Notes under the pieces: model-generated | What the model saw: the letters and a program-made list of their open reading frames with translations, nothing else | Told to the model about the DNA's origin: nothing | The model's database searches: none | Part shown: positions 15,990 to 24,302 of the stretch, one piece after another | Layout of the letters: the number at the start of each line of letters is the position of its first letter | How positions within the stretch are numbered: the stretch's first letter is position 1 | Position numbers and translations under genes: made by a program | Assembly (NCBI RefSeq): GCF_039545795.1 | Contig: NZ_CP154260.1 | Coordinates: forward strand, 3,167,001-3,231,000 | Source of the DNA: Chitinophaga niabensis | GTDB lineage: Bacteria > Bacteroidota > Bacteroidia > Chitinophagales > Chitinophagaceae | Direction: 5' to 3' | DNA length: 64,000 nt

Positions 15990-18900
15990 TTAAAATGAAG
16001 CATTTAAACTAACAATAAAAGATCTCGCTTTAGGATAGCTCAGGTAATCCATTCCATAGGAAGTGAATCCATCGATATTCCTGTCTAAGTTCACCTCTGG
16101 ATCGTAACCATCATATTTGGTGATCACAAAAAGGTTCTGACCTGTTGCAGACAAACGGATGGTTGGCACCCATTTGCTGATACCCAGTGCAGTGGTATTA
16201 AAGTTATACCCGATTGCCAGGTTGTTCAGGCGGAGGAAAGCGCCATCTTTCAAATACCTTGTACTAACAGGTGCAGAGTTGTTGATGGACTCCTGTGTGA
16301 AAGCGAGTGCTTCTTTGGTAACGTTTACGTTTTTAGATAATCTCAGTTTATAGAAGTTTGCATTAGCTGTATTGTCGTATACCTTGTTGCCGGATACACC
16401 GTTGAAGTTGGCTACAAGGTCCAGGCCTTTCCAGGCGAAGTTCAGGTAGAAGCTATACAGTTTATCAGGGATGGCAACACCAGCATAGATCCTGTCTTTA
16501 TCTGTAACAACACCATCCTTGTCTTTATCCAGGAAAGTACTGATACCATTGGCATCAAATCCTGTAAATTCTTTCAGGAAGTAAGTACCAACTGGTTCAC
16601 CGTTAATGTAACCGTTCACCGTAGCAGAAGTAAGGCCAGCACCCTGTGCGGAACCTGATGCTATGATAGAATAAGGTGAACCGGCTACTTTATTCCTGAT
16701 ATAAGAGAAGTTACCACCAATACCGAATGTGATATCCTTCGTTAATTTTTTAGTATAAGCCAGGTCCAGTTCAATCCCTTTATTGGTCACCGTCATGTTC
16801 GGTATATTGGCCCATAAGGTAGTAGCCGGTTGTACCGGATCAGTAGGTGGCACCTTCAGTAATATGTTGCTGGATACTTTATTGAACACGTCAATAGAAC
16901 CTGTCAGATCACCATTCAGGATACCGAAGTCCAAACCGATGTTGGTTTGTTTGGATTTCTCCCATTGCAGGTCCGGGTTAGCCAATCTCACGAAAACAGA
17001 TCCGGCAGGATATGCGCCGGTTGGATAAAGCGGATAACTGTTAGCAGCTGTAACTTCTGTACGGAAAAGTGGCTGGGTACTTTTCGGATCAATTTCCTGG
17101 TTACCTGTTTCACCATAACCACCTCTCAGTTTTAAATTACTGAAGGGAGAGTTCTTCATGAATTCCTCTTCTGAGATCCTCCATCCTAAAGAGAAAGATG
17201 GGAAGTATCCGTACCGGTTGTTGGAACCGAACTTAGAAGAACCGTCTGCCCTGAAGTTCACGGTTACCAGGTATCTGTCGTCAAAAGAATAGTTCACCCT
17301 TCCAAAGTAAGAGTTCAGTTTATTCTCTGTAGCGCCACTGTTGGGCCTGTTATTAGCCAGTGTTAACTCCTGCCCCTGGTTTGGATTGTAAATAGGATCC
17401 AGTGGAGAGATCGGGAATTTATTGATGCTGGAAGATCTTGACTGGATAAAGAATTTCTGATAAGACTGACCGGCCAGTACGGAGAAGCTATGTGCTTTTA
17501 CAGTAGCGGTATAGGTCAGGTAGTTTTCCAGGAGTGTATTCCTGTTCACGAAATTATAGGTTTCCAGTCTGCCATCCCGTTGGGGAACAGCACTGGGTTT
17601 ATTTACGAAGTCCTGCGTAGCGGTGGAATTATCCACGCCCAGAGTGAATTTATATACCAAACCTTTGATGATCCTGATAGAGGGGCTGATGCTCCCGGTT
17701 ACCCTGTTGGTAACAATCTGCTCTCTGTCCAGATCAAAGTTCAATAAGGGGTTGGTCATATTATCATACCGTGCAGCACTACCATCTGCATTATATGCAG
17801 GATAGGTAGGGTTATTGCTGATAGCTTCTCCGACCCCGAGTGGCGGACGTACCTGCTTTGTATTGGCAACACCGAGGTTCACATCTATGATCAATGCATC
17901 GTCCAGGAATTTCTGTGTAGCATTGAAGCGTCCGTTGTAGCGGTCTAACTGGCTGCGTTTGATCACACCCTGTTGAGACTGCACGCCGAAAGATGCATAG
18001 TAAGTGAGTTTATCTGCGCCACCGCTTAATGCGAGGTTATGTGTTTGTGTGATAGCTGTTCTGCTGATCACATCCTGCCAGTCTGTATTACCACCTTTAT
18101 CATCCAGAGCGGAACCACCCAGTTTGGGTACTTCTGCGCGGAATTCAGCAGCGGTGAGTACAGGCAGTTTCCTTGCCATCTTTGAAAAACCAAGGCTGGA
18201 ATTGAGGGACAATGTAGAAGAACCTGCTTTACCTTTTTTGGTAGTGATGATGATCACACCATTGGCACCTCTTGTACCATAAATAGCCGTTGCAGATGCA
18301 TCTTTTAATACATCGATGGATTCAATATCCTGCGGGTTGATCGTATTTAAAGGATCGCCGCCACCTCCTGTGCTGGAGTTATCCAGCGGCAATCCATCAA
18401 TTACGAACAGGGGTGTGTTACCACCACGTACGCCACCGGCGCCACGGATAGTGATACCTAATCTTTGCCCTGGTTCACCACTTGCAGTTGTAACATTCAC
18501 ACCTGCTACTTTACCCTGCAGTAATTCCTGCGGGTTGTTGATAATACCTTTGTTGAAGGATTCGCTCTTCAACGTTTTAACTGCTCCGGTAACGTCCTTT
18601 TTGTTTTGTGTACCATAACCTACTACCACTACCTGTGTAAGATCTGTAGCGGCAGACTGTAATAAGATCTCGATATTAGACCGGTCTCTGATAAGCACCT
18701 CCTGGGTAACATACCCGATGAAACTAACTACCAGTGCGGGTGTTTTGTCTGGAACTGTGAGGGAAAAAGCTCCTTTAACATCTGTGCTGGTGGTTTTGGA
18801 GAATCCTTTCACTCCAATAGTTGCACCCACCAACGGTTCGCCTGTTGCGGCATCTTTCACTGTTCCTGTAATTGTTTGGTCAAACGGGACTTTGCTTTTT

Positions 18901-19016
18901 TCAACAGGCGTGGTTGCGGCCGCCTGGGCATTCCCTTGCATGAATAAGCAACTACAGCAAAGCAGTGAGGCGAACACCAATTGCATGTTGCGTTTAGGTA
19001 CGTAAATTTTGTTCAT
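15990..19016 (-). CDS. SusC/RagA-family TonB-dependent transporter
   Basis: A 1,008-residue outer-membrane transporter. The ATG at 19016 is preferred to the one at 19025 because a basic n-region (MNKIYVPKRNMQ) then leads straight into the signal sequence. Order: a carboxypeptidase-like regulatory domain (ITGTVKDAATGEPLVGATIG), a TonB-box-like stretch (TQVVVVGYGTQNKKDVTGAV), the plug domain with the SusC signature (VDVLKDASATAIYGTRGANG), and a 22-strand barrel ending in Phe. There is no STN domain and no adjacent sigma/anti-sigma pair, so control is not by a trans-envelope sigma relay. It is followed by susD. Confidence 0.96.
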   Translation of the reverse strand: MNKIYVPKRNMQLVFASLLCCSCLFMQGNAQAAATTPVEKSKVPFDQTITGTVKDAATGEPLVGATIGVKGFSKTTSTDVKGAFSLTVPDKTPALVVSFIGYVTQEVLIRDRSNIEILLQSAATDLTQVVVVGYGTQNKKDVTGAVKTLKSESFNKGIINNPQELLQGKVAGVNVTTASGEPGQRLGITIRGAGGVRGGNTPLFVIDGLPLDNSSTGGGGDPLNTINPQDIESIDVLKDASATAIYGTRGANGVIIITTKKGKAGSSTLSLNSSLGFSKMARKLPVLTAAEFRAEVPKLGGSALDDKGGNTDWQDVISRTAITQTHNLALSGGADKLTYYASFGVQSQQGVIKRSQLDRYNGRFNATQKFLDDALIIDVNLGVANTKQVRPPLGVGEAISNNPTYPAYNADGSAARYDNMTNPLLNFDLDREQIVTNRVTGSISPSIRIIKGLVYKFTLGVDNSTATQDFVNKPSAVPQRDGRLETYNFVNRNTLLENYLTYTATVKAHSFSVLAGQSYQKFFIQSRSSSINKFPISPLDPIYNPNQGQELTLANNRPNSGATENKLNSYFGRVNYSFDDRYLVTVNFRADGSSKFGSNNRYGYFPSFSLGWRISEEEFMKNSPFSNLKLRGGYGETGNQEIDPKSTQPLFRTEVTAANSYPLYPTGAYPAGSVFVRLANPDLQWEKSKQTNIGLDFGILNGDLTGSIDVFNKVSSNILLKVPPTDPVQPATTLWANIPNMTVTNKGIELDLAYTKKLTKDITFGIGGNFSYIRNKVAGSPYSIIASGSAQGAGLTSATVNGYINGEPVGTYFLKEFTGFDANGISTFLDKDKDGVVTDKDRIYAGVAIPDKLYSFYLNFAWKGLDLVANFNGVSGNKVYDNTANANFYKLRLSKNVNVTKEALAFTQESINNSAPVSTRYLKDGAFLRLNNLAIGYNFNTTALGISKWVPTIRLSATGQNLFVITKYDGYDPEVNLDRNIDGFTSYGMDYLSYPKARSFIVSLNASF

Positions 19017-19320
19017 GGAAAGCAATTGAGTTTTGGTTACGTTAATAACGGGACAAAGGAAACAACCCTATGTTACCGGATTGTTACGTGGAATTTTGGT
19101 CGTATCAGTTTTTTGGTTGAATGTTAGCGAATTACGGGGTCAATTTAGACGATTTAAATCACATGGCTGGGGAATTCTACGAAAACGGTTTAGTAACCGA
19201 TGGGCCTGCATTTACTCAGAAACACGCTTTTTTTTTGCGTGTTAAAAAGTTAACACAGACTTCACATCGGATTACGATATACTATCAACAAATAAGGAGT
19301 TCTAATTGTTTAAAGCGTAC
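19017..19320. other. Intergenic region upstream of susC
   Basis: No convincing gene. It should hold the susC promoter, but no exact -7 box is seen on the minus strand. The only structured part is the repeat cluster at 19221-19256. Confidence 0.6.
19221..19256. repeat. Overlapping alternative inverted repeats
   Basis: AACACGC (19221-19227), a run of nine T, and GCGTGTT (19237-19243) form one perfect 7-bp hairpin. GTGTTAA (19239-19245), AAAG, and TTAACAC (19250-19256) form another. They share the middle arm, so only one can form. The position is 205-240 bases upstream of susC. No U-tract follows, which argues against a simple terminator. Confidence 0.5.
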
Positions 19321-19788
19321 TTAGTACACTAAGTTGAAGGAGGTTTCATTCACTTTTGTAAGGCCACTCATACCACCTGCCTGGTAAACGATTTTGTATT
19401 TACCGGCTGCGGTGATCTGGTATCCTTTTAAGAGATCTATTTCAACGGTTACGCTATCACCTGCAGGTACTTTAATATAAGCTTCTTCCGGAGGCGGCAT
19501 GATCCTTTTTGCCATTGCGCCTCTGTATTGTGCATTGGTACCGCCGGCATCTGTGATGTCCAGGAACATGGCCATGAAACCTTCAAACGGTGTATGCCAT
19601 TTGCAGAACTTCAGTTCTTTGGAAGAGGGATTTCTTACGGTGAATTTTAAAGGGATGGGGTTACCGGCCTTTACAGTTTCCGGAACGGATATTTCCGTGA
19701 TCAATTCATTGTTGGCGGTGGTGTTCTTTTGCATGTTTCCGCAAGCCGCGAATGTAAAGCAGGTGATCATTAATAAAAGGTTCTTCAT
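19321..19788 (-). CDS. Lipoprotein resembling the M35 protease N-terminal domain
   Basis: A 155-residue lipoprotein (FTFAAC, Cys16). The mature sequence reads like the beta-sandwich that precedes the catalytic part of deuterolysin-type M35 metalloproteases: IPLKFTVRNPSSKELKFCKWHTPFEG, then YRGAMAKRIMPPPEEAYIKVPAGDSVTVEIDL. There is no HExxH zinc motif and no room for a protease domain, so this is a stand-alone sandwich. It may bind or inhibit a protease; that is inference. A TAATTTTG box lies 20 bases upstream of the start. Confidence 0.7.
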   Translation of the reverse strand: MKNLLLMITCFTFAACGNMQKNTTANNELITEISVPETVKAGNPIPLKFTVRNPSSKELKFCKWHTPFEGFMAMFLDITDAGGTNAQYRGAMAKRIMPPPEEAYIKVPAGDSVTVEIDLLKGYQITAAGKYKIVYQAGGMSGLTKVNETSFNLVY

Positions 19789-19808
19789 TTTGTCTGTTTG
19801 AATTTCTG

Positions 19809-19816
19809 CAAAATTA
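19809..19816 (-). promoter_or_regulatory. TAnnTTTG -7 box
   Basis: On the minus strand this reads TAATTTTG, an exact match, 20 bases upstream of the ATG at 19788. A TTG for the -33 element lies only about 15 bases farther up. Confidence 0.45.
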
Positions 19817-19896
19817 GGATTCCTTTCTTTACAATGCTAAAGGCATCCGGGATTTTGACATAAAAAACAATGAAATAAGCATTATCTTTATTTCCT

Positions 19897-20403
19897 ATGA
19901 GACCCTTATACCTGTTACTCCTTGTATTTGCTTCCTGCAAAGCCAAACCTGTTAAAAAGAAATATACAGGTCCCTGCAAGCCTTTTACGGTAGAAGAACT
20001 GACATCCGTCAGACTGCGGCATAACGCTGAGTTTATAACAGTGGTGGATGCTTCGTTTTACCCGGAGAAAGAAGATTTTGAAAAGCGTTTCCTGCCTTCG
20101 CCCGATATTGATTTTTCCACCTACGCAGTGGGGGCTATCCTCCTGGATAATAAAGTGGCGGTACTGGACCATGGCGAGCCTGCCTTGCACGATATTCATC
20201 TAACGTTAAAGATAGACAGCACTTATATGAAAAACTGTGAACTGAACCTTGTTTTTACGGCTACCCGCTGGGAGGATTCGATCCCGCCGGATGGTTACAA
20301 AAAGAAGTTTTTCCTTTTTAAGGTGCCAAAGGATTCAGGTATTGTAAAGGTGAATATCATCAGCAGTGCCAAAACAGCCTCCTGGTCCTTTAAGCTGGAT
20401 TAA
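19897..20403 (+). CDS. Lipoprotein of unknown function
   Basis: A 168-residue lipoprotein with a short signal peptide (LLVFASC, Cys14). The mature part is basic at its start (KAKPVKKKY) and then beta-rich, with segments such as YAVGAILLDNKVAVLDHG and CELNLVFTATRWEDSIPP. I recognise no family. A TATCTTTA box (one mismatch to TAnnTTTG) ends 6 bases before the ATG. The GH97 gene follows after 101 bases with its own upstream repeats, so the two are probably not one operon. Confidence 0.6.
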   Translation: MRPLYLLLLVFASCKAKPVKKKYTGPCKPFTVEELTSVRLRHNAEFITVVDASFYPEKEDFEKRFLPSPDIDFSTYAVGAILLDNKVAVLDHGEPALHDIHLTLKIDSTYMKNCELNLVFTATRWEDSIPPDGYKKKFFLFKVPKDSGIVKVNIISSAKTASWSFKLD

Positions 20404-20411
20404 AGCGGGCT

Positions 20412-20442
20412 GGGAACCTTCCCGTAAAATGGGAATGTTCCC
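20412..20442. promoter_or_regulatory. Two GGGAA-NN-TTCCC palindromes
   Basis: GGGAACCTTCCC (20412-20423) and GGGAATGTTCCC (20431-20442) share the same 5-bp arms and are 19 bp apart centre to centre. They lie 63-93 bases upstream of the GH97 start, a likely operator pair. Confidence 0.5.
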
Positions 20443-20504
20443 TATTCATTTATGGGCCTTTCCATGTAGCGGAAATAAACGGCTACTATTAATTTGGCTA
20501 TACA

Positions 20505-22241
20505 ATGGCCAGATTCCACGTAATTCATATCATCTTCTGCCTGTTATCATTGCAGGCAAATGCACAATCTCTCCGGTTAACAGACCCTTCCGGCAATACC
20601 TCCGTATCCATATCGGCAAATACCTATAGCGTGAGTGTGGGTAAACGGATGATCCTTGAACCTTCCGCGCTGAACGTAAAAAGCGGGAGGATCTCCCGGC
20701 AATATATAACAGGTAACTCCCGTGTGTATGAAATAGATTCCCGGCTGGAATTCCGGCTGTTCAAAGACGGCTGTGCTTTCCGTTATAAGATCCCGGTTGC
20801 CACTACAATAAAGAAAGAACTTACCTCATTTGTGATCCCTGCGGCCTCAAGGGTATGGTTCTTTGAAAGGAACAGCGACTGGAAATTGAAATCCTATGCC
20901 GGATGGTGGACGAGTACTCCTATCGACAGCCTTCCCATCATCTCCCCTACCGGCCCTATACAAGGGAAACCACTCGTGGTACAACTGGCGGATAAAAGCT
21001 ATATGGTGATCACGGAGGCGGCATTATATAATTACAGCGGTATGCGGCTGGAAGCTATTGGGAACAGAACGGTGCAGGTGAACTTTACGGAAAGCAGCTT
21101 TGATGTACAGGGCGGGCAATATACCCCCTGGCGGGTGATCCTTCATGCGGCTGACCTGAACAGCCTGGTGAATAACCAGATCATAACAGCGCTCAATCCT
21201 TCACCGGATAAAACATTATTTAAAGATGTTTCTTATATACAACCCGGTAAAGCCGTTTGGAGCTGGATCACACGTAAGGATAATTACATGCAGCCGGAGG
21301 AAGAAAAACGTTTTATAGATGCGGCTACTACACTGCAATTCAATTATACTTTATTAGATGATGGATGGGAAACTGCCTGGGCCAACAAATGGGAACAACT
21401 GAAAGAGATCTGCACCTATGCAGCGGCCAGGAAAGTGAAGGTATGGGTATGGAAGGATTCCAAATGGCTGAGAGAACCTGCACAACGGGATGCCTTCCTG
21501 GATAGTGTTGTATTATATGGCGCGGTAGGTATTAAAACGGATTTCATGAACAGCGAAGCGAAAGCGCTGGTTGATTTTGAGATCGGTTTTCTCCAGGCCT
21601 GTGCAGCGCGCAAACTGATGGTGAACTTTCATGGATGCCATGCGCCTACCGGAGAAAGTGTTACCTATCCTAATGAAATGACGCGGGAAGGGATCAGGGG
21701 AATGGAGTTGAATATCATGAAGGAACCGATCCCTGCCTGGCATAATGCGGCACTTCCTTTCACCCGTTTTCTTGTTGGGCATGGAGATTATACGCCTGGT
21801 TTCTTTTCCAATAAAGGGCCCACTACCTATACGCATCAGCTGGCTTTAATGTACCTCTTCAACTCTCCGTTCCAATGTATGGCAGAGAACCCTGTGACCA
21901 TTGTGAATGATCCCCTGTATGCTCCTATCATTCCCTTACTGCAAACATTACCGGTGACCTGGGATGAAACGAAAGTGCTGCCGGGAAGTGTGATCGGTGA
22001 ACTGGCGGCTTTTGCTAAAAGAAAAGGCAAGGTATGGTATGTGGCTGTTATTAACGGCACTGCACAGCCGAAGGAGTTTGTACTGCGTCCTGGTTTCCTG
22101 GAGCGTAGTTCCAAAGCGGTGATTATAACAGACGGGCGGGAGGGTTTTATGCAGAAGAATGAAAAGATCAGCCCAACCACTACAAAAAAATTCATGATCC
22201 CGGCAACAGGAGGAATAGTGATACAGTTCAGCCCTTTATAG
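20505..22241 (+). CDS. Glycoside hydrolase family 97, retaining type
   Basis: A 578-residue secreted enzyme with a signal peptide ending LQANAQ. The N-terminal beta-supersandwich (NTSVSISANTYSVSVGKRMI) precedes the catalytic barrel (FNYTLLDDGWE, VWVWKDS, NFHGCHAPTGESVTYPNEMTREG), followed by a C-terminal beta domain. Asp346 in GIKTDFMNS occupies the place of the nucleophile in retaining alpha-galactosidase members, and Glu395 in TREGIRGME fits the acid/base. SusB-type inverting alpha-glucosidases lack that Asp, so alpha-galactosidase-like activity is more likely. It is somewhat shorter than typical members of about 650-700 residues. Its end overlaps the convergent regulator gene by 6 bases. 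Confidence 0.88.
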   Translation: MARFHVIHIIFCLLSLQANAQSLRLTDPSGNTSVSISANTYSVSVGKRMILEPSALNVKSGRISRQYITGNSRVYEIDSRLEFRLFKDGCAFRYKIPVATTIKKELTSFVIPAASRVWFFERNSDWKLKSYAGWWTSTPIDSLPIISPTGPIQGKPLVVQLADKSYMVITEAALYNYSGMRLEAIGNRTVQVNFTESSFDVQGGQYTPWRVILHAADLNSLVNNQIITALNPSPDKTLFKDVSYIQPGKAVWSWITRKDNYMQPEEEKRFIDAATTLQFNYTLLDDGWETAWANKWEQLKEICTYAAARKVKVWVWKDSKWLREPAQRDAFLDSVVLYGAVGIKTDFMNSEAKALVDFEIGFLQACAARKLMVNFHGCHAPTGESVTYPNEMTREGIRGMELNIMKEPIPAWHNAALPFTRFLVGHGDYTPGFFSNKGPTTYTHQLALMYLFNSPFQCMAENPVTIVNDPLYAPIIPLLQTLPVTWDETKVLPGSVIGELAAFAKRKGKVWYVAVINGTAQPKEFVLRPGFLERSSKAVIITDGREGFMQKNEKISPTTTKKFMIPATGGIVIQFSPL

Positions 22242-22895
22242 CTGCACTAAATTATTCTTAATGGCATACATGACCAGTCCTACCCGGGTGGTAACATTCA
22301 GCTTTTTGAATAATGCTTCCCTGTATCCATCTACCGTTCTCTCGCTGACGAACATTTCCTTTGCAATATGCTGGTAGCTTTTTTCGCTACAGGCATACCG
22401 GATAAATTCCAATTCCCTTGGTGAAAGTTTTACAAATGTATGCAGTGTGGAATCTTCGCCCACCAGTTGATGAATCGATTGCATCACTTTCCGGGTGACC
22501 AGCTCATTAAAAAAGAAGCCCTTTCCAAATAGTTCATCGAAAGCAAATTTCAACTCTGAAGGTTCCGCATCTTTCAGGATATACCCTTTGGCGCCATGCC
22601 GGATCATTTTGATGATGGATGTTTCGGACTCCATGGTGCTAAGTGCCAGCACCTTTATTTCAGGATGGTTCATCCGCAGCCATTCCGCGGTGGCATATCC
22701 ATCCATTTCGGGCATGGTAATGTCCAGCAACACAATATCCGGTTGCCGGTGGTGCTGAAGGCAGGAGATCATTTCTTTTCCGTTGGCGGATTCGAATAGC
22801 ACCTCGTAGTTGGGAAAGAGGTTGATCAGGGCAGCCAACCCTTTCCTGAACATCGTGTGGTCGTCTACAATGGCAATGTATCTGGTATCAGGCAT
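22236..22895 (-). CDS. NarL/LuxR-type response regulator
   Basis: A 219-residue regulator. The receiver domain has the acidic pair in IAIVDDH, phospho-acceptor Asp58 in IVLLDITMPEMDG, a Thr/Ser-type switch in ALSTMES and the Lys in YILKDAEP. The output is a LuxR-type helix-turn-helix (LSPRELEFIRYACSEKSYQHIAKEMFVSERTVDGYREALFKKLNV). Its start overlaps the kinase gene by 8 bases, so they are translationally coupled. It is the last gene of the four-gene unit that starts at 24938. Targets are unknown. Confidence 0.95.
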   Translation of the reverse strand: MPDTRYIAIVDDHTMFRKGLAALINLFPNYEVLFESANGKEMISCLQHHRQPDIVLLDITMPEMDGYATAEWLRMNHPEIKVLALSTMESETSIIKMIRHGAKGYILKDAEPSELKFAFDELFGKGFFFNELVTRKVMQSIHQLVGEDSTLHTFVKLSPRELEFIRYACSEKSYQHIAKEMFVSERTVDGYREALFKKLNVTTRVGLVMYAIKNNLVQL

Positions 22896-23670
22896 ATGGT
22901 ATATTAATGGTGATGGTGGTACCTCCGTTTATAACGCTGTGAATGGAAGACACACCACCGATGAGGGTTGTTCTGTTACGTATATTCTGCAGGCCGAGGC
23001 CGTTCAATTGAAGATGCGGGCTATTCACATCAAAACCAACACCATCGTCTGTAACACTGATCTGCATCAGGCCTGGCAGGTAACTAAAGAGGATCTTTAC
23101 ATTACTGGCGCTGGCATGTTTCAGGATATTCTGCAATGCTTCCTGTATGATACGGAAGAGGATCAGCTTCACCTGTTTTTCCATCACCTGCTCCTCCCCT
23201 TCCAGGTGAAAAGTAATCAGCAATCCACTATTGTGCAATCGCCTGATCTCTTCCCGTATACAATCCGGCAGGCTGAGTAAATGGATCCTTTCACTGCTCA
23301 GGCTTTTGGCAATATTACGGAGGTCGGTCATGGCGGAACCAATGATCTCTTTTACTTCTTCCAGTCCTTCCACTCCCGTCAGCACCTGCTGTTCAAGGAT
23401 ATTGAGCCGGATCTTGGCCAGGCTCAACATTTGCCCCACGTTATCGTGTATCTCCTGGCTGATGGTATTAAATGTTTCTTCCTGCATTTCCAGTTTGGAT
23501 TGTAATAACTGCTTTTCGAAATCATCCTGGATCTGCCGTTTATCCCGTTCCATCTGCCGTTTTTTATTATTGTATGCCCAGATCATCACCAGGAAAAGGA
23601 TTCCGATGAATAGCAATACGGCGATTGCTGCAATGATGGTGATGATCACCTGGCCCTTTGTATCCTGCAT
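22888..23670 (-). CDS. HisKA_3 sensor histidine kinase
   Basis: A 260-residue kinase of the NarX/LiaS type with a single N-terminal membrane helix (residues 8-32) and almost no periplasmic part. The dimerisation domain has phospho-acceptor His75 in SQEIHDNVGQMLSLAKI, and the ATPase domain has IIQEALQNILKHA (N box), DDGVGFD and GLGLQNIRNRT (G boxes). It has no sensory domain of its own, so the signal probably comes from the seven-helix protein encoded immediately upstream, whose gene overlaps this one by 25 bases. Partner: the NarL-type regulator downstream. Confidence 0.95.
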   Translation of the reverse strand: MQDTKGQVIITIIAAIAVLLFIGILFLVMIWAYNNKKRQMERDKRQIQDDFEKQLLQSKLEMQEETFNTISQEIHDNVGQMLSLAKIRLNILEQQVLTGVEGLEEVKEIIGSAMTDLRNIAKSLSSERIHLLSLPDCIREEIRRLHNSGLLITFHLEGEEQVMEKQVKLILFRIIQEALQNILKHASASNVKILFSYLPGLMQISVTDDGVGFDVNSPHLQLNGLGLQNIRNRTTLIGGVSSIHSVINGGTTITINIPYA

Positions 23671-24299
23671 AATATGAATGAATAAGTATAAGCGGAATAA
23701 AGGATAATATTCACGATGGCGAGAATGAGCGAATACATGCTCATGCCAAAGAGTTCAATATGATTACCGCGGATATAGGGAACTAAGCCTAAAACAACCA
23801 GGGACATCAAACCAAATAACAGACTGGCGGCATTGATCCAGAAATAAGGTTCCTGCAGCAAATTGGTTTCCATATTTTGCTGAACGGCCATCCGGAGTAA
23901 TACAAAACAGGAAAAGATAATGCTGATGATCTCTACGAGGATAGCAGAAATAGTATTGAATACATTGATACCCTGGTAAAAGAAATAGTTTAGTACCAGG
24001 ATTAACATACACAGTATGGTGATAAACAGGAACGTACTCTTTTCATTCTGTTTCAGGTCCAGCATTTTTCCGAAAAGATATAATCTCAGCGGCGTGGAAA
24101 AAAGCAGGTATAGATTATAAATGAAATCATTATCTAAACCGGCGAAAGCATGATAATTGGTGCCGGCGGTTTCTGCGATATTAGCAATCATTATCAGGGG
24201 AACAAAGGCCTGGATGGAATAAGCTTTGAGCCCCCTGTAGCAGATCAATGCTACAAGGAGGCTCAAAAACTGAAAATATTGATAAAAGTCTGCGTGCAT
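23646..24299 (-). CDS. Seven-helix membrane protein, kinase partner
   Basis: A 217-residue integral membrane protein with seven predicted helices, for example FLSLLVALICYRGL, AFVPLIMIANIAETAG, FIYNLYLLFSTPLRLYLFG, FLFITILCMLILVLNYFFY, ISAILVEIISIIFSCFVLL, ASLLFGLMSLVVLGLVPYI and YSLILAIVNIILYSAYTYSF. There is no soluble domain. It lies between a lipoprotein and a sensory-domain-less kinase and overlaps the kinase gene by 25 bases. I infer that it is the membrane sensor or signal-transducing partner of the kinase. I cannot assign it to a named family. Confidence 0.75.
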   Translation of the reverse strand: MHADFYQYFQFLSLLVALICYRGLKAYSIQAFVPLIMIANIAETAGTNYHAFAGLDNDFIYNLYLLFSTPLRLYLFGKMLDLKQNEKSTFLFITILCMLILVLNYFFYQGINVFNTISAILVEIISIIFSCFVLLRMAVQQNMETNLLQEPYFWINAASLLFGLMSLVVLGLVPYIRGNHIELFGMSMYSLILAIVNIILYSAYTYSFILCRIQRAR

Positions 24300-24302
24300 T
24301 TA

